From Hoplostethus atlanticus (lineage: Eukaryota > Chordata > Actinopteri > Trachichthyiformes > Trachichthyidae), in the NCBI GenBank assembly GCA_034670405.1, contig JAXDDX010000004.1:8132001-8196000 (forward strand): a stretch of 64,000 nt of DNA, in the 5' to 3' direction. The notes under the pieces were generated by a model. It was not told where the DNA came from, made no database searches, and saw nothing but the letters and a program-made list of their open reading frames with translations. Position 1 is the first letter of the stretch. Every line of letters starts with the position of its first letter. Of the stretch, positions 58,942 to 64,000 are shown piece after piece. The position numbers were made by a program, and so were the translations under genes.

Positions 58942-61637
58942 TTACAAAATATCAGTAGAAATTAGTACTGGTACCGTCCTCTCTTTCCTCCATATCCACC
59001 TCCTCCTCCATATCCCTCCTCCTCCTCCTCCTCCTCCTCCCCCCCTCCAACCTCCACCTCCTCCTCCACCTTGGCCCCAGCCACCCCCTCTTCCACCTCC
59101 TCCCCAACCACCTCCACGTCCACCATCTTGTCTTTTTTTCCAGGGTGGCATCTCGGGTGGCGGGGCGTCTATCTCAGATGGACGGCCTCCTCGGTCTGGT
59201 ACTCTCCCCATGAGGATCTGCGGATCAGAACCAGAGAAATATAAAAGATATTTCAGAGAACAAAATAACATCTTCAATAGGATCTTGTTAAGGGGCGGCA
59301 GGGTGGCCTCGAGGTTAGAGGCGGTCCGTGAGCCTCGAGTCGACTGTAGCATGTCACCACTCACTTTAAACATTGTGAAGCTGCAGATTTTATGGGGGGG
59401 CGGATTGTTCAAAAACAGTTATGCCATGAGGGTATTACTAAATTACACTGTTTTCCAGGAAGTAAAAGCAATGAGATTTTTACAGAAATATGAGAAAATA
59501 AATGTTTTGGCATTTATGATATGAGAATTAACTTAGATGTGAAAAGTCATTTTTTATTTCATTGTGACTTTAAAATTAATATTTTCAATATAAAACTTAA
59601 AAATAAATGAGTGCACCATTATGTGGGATGGAAAAATACCAACACCAAAAAAACACACAGAGTCTTTCGCTAAAAAAAAAAGTGACACATTTGTCCAGGT
59701 CAGAAGTCTTCTTAGTCAAATTCAATGCAATCCAATGCACGTGGCTCCAGAAAGCTCCTGTACCTTGTTGACAGCACAAGCAGTCTTCTCCCTGCTGGAG
59801 CCGCTGCTGGTCTTCACCACGTTGCAGATGTCTTCCCTGGCAGCCAGCAGCTCCGCCACGCCCACCGACGACTGCGGCCTCAGAGTGTGTCTCTTGGGCT
59901 GGTAGGCTCTCGCCATGCTGTCCACCTTCACCTAATAAACCACACACACACATATAAGAGAATCAGCTTCTGTGGAAACAGATATACACTTGGCATCCAC
60001 GTGTCTCATCCACATAGGTCCCTTTCTGTGATATAAAATGAAGGGTTTCATTCTCAACATTTTGGGGAAAAATGTTGGCTGATGTTCATTGAAAATCATT
60101 ATTGCTTGACAATTACCAACCATCATACAATCAATACTACTGTACCACTACTGTATTGTACATCTCCATCAGTATAGATTCAAATGGAATTGAGGAGGAG
60201 AAACAACAATGGACAGTTTCATGTCTGATTGATAGATAGACCTGCCTTGGCTCTGTCTGACCAGCCGAAGGACTGAACCGTCACATCCAGTCGTTTGATC
60301 AGCATTCTGCGCCGGCACTCATATTCTGAGGACAGGACTGTGTTGATCTTGTGCAACCTTTCCTGTGGAGACAGAGAAGGCCCAAAGTGAGTTGAATAAG
60401 TACGATAATATCCATAAACTATGTAATACACACACACACACACAACTAAGATATGATAGATATGAGCACAAATAAGAGGGAAATAATAGTTTATGTCTTA
60501 TTCCATACGTTTATCAGCTTACCCATTGTTCACTGTTGAGAGATTTCTGCAGCACTGGCTTTCCAATGTAGCCATTTGGAATATCTTCAAGTACTTTGTT
60601 TACCTACAATGATACACGTGGTATGAAATGTACCATGTTACATTTGTGTCCTCTTTCACAATAATAAAAATCACCCTCCACCACAAATCAAGATGAGCAA
60701 CTTAGTCACACCTTGTTTTCCACTTCAGAGAATATTCCTGCTACATCCCATCCTCTCGGCTCTGGTAGCTTCAGTGTTTCACAGATTGCCTGGAGGTCCT
60801 GGTACACCGGGCTCTCTTCCTGTTGTTTACCAGAGCCTTGTCTGCTCCTCACTATCTGAGCCGCTTGAAGCTCAGAGCTTAGAAACACTTTACAAAAAGA
60901 CATACTGGAGTAAGTTACTGATCACCCAGAGAGGTTGTTTAATTACAATTATTGCAGTGTGGAAATTGGGATCTTAATTGATTACATACAGATGGACTTT
61001 AGATGATCCTTCTTATTTTGCAGGCTGCCCTTGAGAATCCCTGAAACAATTCCTTCATAGGGACAGTGCATCTCTTTCAGCAAACCACTCATTTCAACCT
61101 GAAGGCTGTCAATATCATCTGGTGAGGGAGTAGAGAGAGATCAAGAGATCAGAACTGTGCTCAACAACACAGCAGCATTCATTGTTGCACTGCCGGGTGG
61201 TGTGGCGCGGATGTGGCTCACCTGGACCAGACGATATGCTCTCCTCCAGGTCACATAACGGTTTCAATTTGGATGCTAGCCACTTGCATAGGTTCACATA
61301 CTCAGGCGAGGACAGGCCTCCCTGTGCTGCTCTGACAAGCGCCTTTTCCTCCAGCAGAGGGCCATCATAGCTAGGTAATGTTACAGAGAACAATCAAATG
61401 CGCATCGAAAACATCATAATAATTGATATCAAGTATTATTTAACGACTAAGATTACGACTTGCCAGTGCAGCCAGCCTCTCCCCTTTAACACGCCGAGGG
61501 AAAACATAACGTTAACGGTCGATGGGCAGCTGTAACTTAACGTTAACTGTTGAAGCTAAACAGCTGAAGAGCTAAGTTGCTAACCCTGTAGTTGCTTACC
61601 CAAGTTGTTCCAACAAATCCAGAATATCACATTCCAT
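58942..61637 (-). CDS. fam98b: FAM98B, tRNA-ligase-complex subunit, 8 coding exons; tail probably frameshifted
   Basis: FAM98B is a component of the RTCB-DDX1-CGI-99 tRNA-splicing ligase complex and of RNA-transport granules. Exons in transcript order are 61637-61600, 61370-61222, 61118-60990, 60887-60712, 60603-60523, 60362-60246, 59931-59764 and 59217-58942. All phases agree: 858 bases through exon 7, then a 276-base last exon. Conserved blocks include the GPLLEEKALVRAAQGGLSSP segment, YECRRRMLIKRLDVTVQSFG, WSDRAK, REKTACAVNK, LMGRVPDRGGRP and PPPEMPPWKKRQ. A Gly/Trp/Arg-rich tail follows from about residue 313. The literal frame ends in an uncharacteristic IWRRRWIWRKE... peptide after a GGA run. 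The neighbouring frame gives a Gly-Tyr tail ending KRGRYQY with a stop at 58964-58962, so a one-base indel is suspected. Intron 6 uses a GC donor (GCCAAG then gcaggt). The tail favours FAM98B over FAM98A. Confidence 0.94.
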
Positions 61638-61900
61638 TGTGCAATCGATGCTATGAGACTTTCACGTGCGTTGACATAAGAATAATATTAAGTTAAAGGC
61701 GAAATTTAATTGTAACGAATTCCATTCATTTTTGCGGCGCTGTCTTTGCATGCTATCTGCTAAGAGTTCCGGTTACGCACGTAAGACGTAGTGAAACGTG
61801 CGAACCTCGAGTTATAGTTCCGCCACATTGGTTCCGCTCTAAAACCTCCTTACTTGGACCTCGTGAGTAAAAGTCCCCGCTTGTTTCAGTAACTCAGTTT
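61638..61900 (-). promoter_or_regulatory. Probable FAM98B promoter and 5' leader
   Basis: The sequence immediately upstream of the FAM98B ATG contains several CpGs and no repeat. It lacks an obvious TATA box, as expected for a housekeeping gene. The boundaries are estimates. Confidence 0.35.
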
Positions 61901-62679
61901 AACATCAGTTAGACCAAGGTTGCCGGAAGCTAGCCTTATTAGTAAAAAAATGACATGATTCTTTTTCTTGTTATTATATATCATGCTTTTGGACACTGAT
62001 ATAACAAGTAGCAAGCATATCAAGTGATATAACATGTACTTTTAATAGTAGACAGTAGTTTCTATGGTTTTATGTCATGTAGTTTGTTTCAATGTAATAA
62101 CTTCACTAATGTAAGCAGCTCCTCCAATATAATTAAATGTTATCAAAATGGTCCCAGTAGGTCCAGTAGAACATCTTATCACCTCCTGGAACACTTTGGA
62201 GGGCCAAACAACTATTTTGTTTAGGGTTAAGGGATAGCAGCCCTGGATTAGACATATCGCAACTGGTAAAGCAAGATTATAATGTAATAAAAGCAGTAAT
62301 TACAGAGTCAAACAATGTGAACATATTATTAATTAATGTATATGATCTCTCAGATAGATTGGGATGGGGCCTAACCTGAACAATTTATTATTGTGAATTA
62401 TATTAATGTTACTATAAGCCCATTCAGATAGAAAAACTGAAATGGACTCGCCAAAATATACAAACTAGGAGGAAGAAGTAGGTTACTCAGACTGCTTATG
62501 AAGTGGCACAATCCTACTTAAGAGTAATGTCTGAGTTGTCTCACTCACACACACATTTACTTTACACTCTTGGCCACTGAGCAGCTCCACTGCTGGATTC
62601 ACTTTAACTTGTAATTTCCAATCTAGACTGTACAGGGATCATAACTGAAGTCAAAAGAACACAATAAATACAGAACACA

Positions 62680-64000
62680 AGATTAAAACTCACCATTTTA
62701 TTATGATAATGTTATTTGATATGTCAAATTACAAGTGTATGATGTAACATAAAAACAGTTACAAACATATGTATGCATATTTACATTATATATTTATGAA
62801 AAGTAACGAGCTACATCTGTATAAAGAAAATACAACTATGACATGAGTTATTGGGTCTATAAATTTTACATCATATACTTGGTATTCTCGAACCATGATA
62901 GAAATACCTAGACGTATAGAAACCAAGAGAACCAGAACAAGAATTGTTAAGACGGAAGATGGAAACTAGGATGGACGTGAGGCACTTTTTTGAGGTTGTC
63001 AGGGTGTGAAAGCTGATGGCACTAAGAAACTCAAAGAAAGAAAGAAAGACAGAAAGAAAGAAAGAAAGCAGGCAGTGTTTACAGAATAGTTAGAGTACCA
63101 TTTATACTGCAATTTTCAAAACACAAAGGTCTTCCACTATTTAGAACTAATCACATAAATGTTACATCAAGCGCTGTAAGATGAAAAAAAGCGTACATAT
63201 ATCATCAGTGCACCAAAGCATTGGAGAATTGAAACATAACTCAACTGCTGTGAAAAGTAACCTTTTAAAACAATACACTGAAGAGAAACAGGTTTATATA
63301 GCTTTTTTCTTTTTTAATCTACACAATGTCAAGAATGTACACTTGTATGCATTCCCAAAGATATGCACAATTTCCAAGATTGAAAGAAGATAAAAGACTA
63401 GCAGCAAAGTGGTTAAAAACTGAAGTCTTACATAATGCAGGTAAAAAAAATATATTAAAGCGGACAGACATATGTTGCATATATAATACAGTACATGACA
63501 GGAAGTTGCACTGTGCTGGTTAATGCAGAATGAGAAGTGTTATTTCAGCATTCTCTAAACTTTGTATAAATGCACGTCCTACATTTTGCTTCTCAGCCAG
63601 CAAGTTTTAATCAGGTTCATCAAACCTTGGTTCAGCTTGCAATATGCAGGGCAATCCAATTACAATGGGAGATTATGGCAACAAACAAACAAACCATTTG
63701 GTTACGCGCAAACCTCACATACACGTCAACACAATGAAAACTAACTTACATACGCACACATTCATGGGCACACAAGAACACACAGGTAACACAGTAACAC
63801 TCGCGCACCCACACGCGTGCACAAATGTGCACTTCAATATCACACAGAGCAATCGAACGTCAACACACTCATGGTCATGGTTATATGCTGTTGGAGAATT
63901 AAGTATTGTTTTAACAGTCCTTCTTAGCTGATTTTATCTCTCAACACAATAAAATTAGTGATTGTATCTAGCAGCTTTATATGTATGTATGTATATATAT
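62680..64000 (-). other. Possible 3' UTR of a minus-strand gene beyond the window
   Basis: There is no coding sequence here. TTTATT near 62697-62702 (AATAAA on minus) followed rightwards by AT-rich, unique, ORF-poor DNA looks like the end of a minus-strand transcript entering from the right edge. In human, SPRED1 lies upstream of FAM98B with its 3' end facing the FAM98B start, so a spred1-type gene is the natural guess. Nothing in the sequence itself proves it. A GAAA microsatellite sits at 63031-63069. Confidence 0.2.
63031..63069. repeat. GAAA microsatellite
   Basis: About nine GAAA units with one GACA interruption. Confidence 0.9.

Overview
The window is vertebrate nuclear DNA, almost certainly from a ray-finned (teleost) fish. 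It holds four split protein-coding genes with vertebrate GT-AG introns (one exception is noted), fish-type transposon debris and many microsatellites. I joined the exons by hand. All four reading frames close exactly: 594, 599, 1206 and 377 codons before the stop. No prokaryotic or viral features are seen.

Layout. 1-7.1 kb: no gene recognised; a LINE remnant, a small hairpin and a MITE-like element. 7.1-30.7 kb, minus strand: KCNK10 (TREK-2 two-pore-domain potassium channel) in 7 coding exons, with an ATG exon of only 55 bases. Its largest intron (11.6-25.3 kb) contains a remarkable stretch. A segment of about 960 bases occurs twice in direct orientation (16723-17688 and 21275-22250). The two copies are separated by about 3.4 kb of homopolymer-ridden sequence that begins as a progressively corrupted copy of what follows the second segment, so it looks like an assembly or base-calling artefact. 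The same intron carries a decayed DNA transposon (21683-23488) with THAP-like and 'RPYMFEPE' protein remnants and a perfect 40-base hairpin.

34.5-39.2 kb, plus strand: SPATA7 (photoreceptor connecting-cilium protein), 12 exons, head-to-head with KCNK10. 41.6-55.2 kb, plus strand: PTPN21 (FERM-domain tyrosine phosphatase), 18 coding exons, with all catalytic motifs. 58.9-61.6 kb, minus strand: FAM98B (subunit of the tRNA-ligase complex), 8 coding exons, tail-to-tail with PTPN21. It has a GC-AG intron and a probable one-base frameshift in its glycine-rich tail. 62.7-64 kb: no coding sequence; possibly the 3' UTR of a minus-strand gene lying beyond the window.

The genes are not a functional pathway. 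KCNK10, SPATA7 and PTPN21 are also neighbours on human chromosome 14q31 (from memory), so this is conserved synteny. FAM98B lies on human 15q14, so its presence here marks a rearrangement between the two lineages.

I found no convincing new biological system. The most useful second-look items are the corrupted duplication, the GIG selectivity-filter variant in KCNK10, the WPD (not WPE) loop in PTPN21, and the GC donor and tail frameshift in FAM98B.
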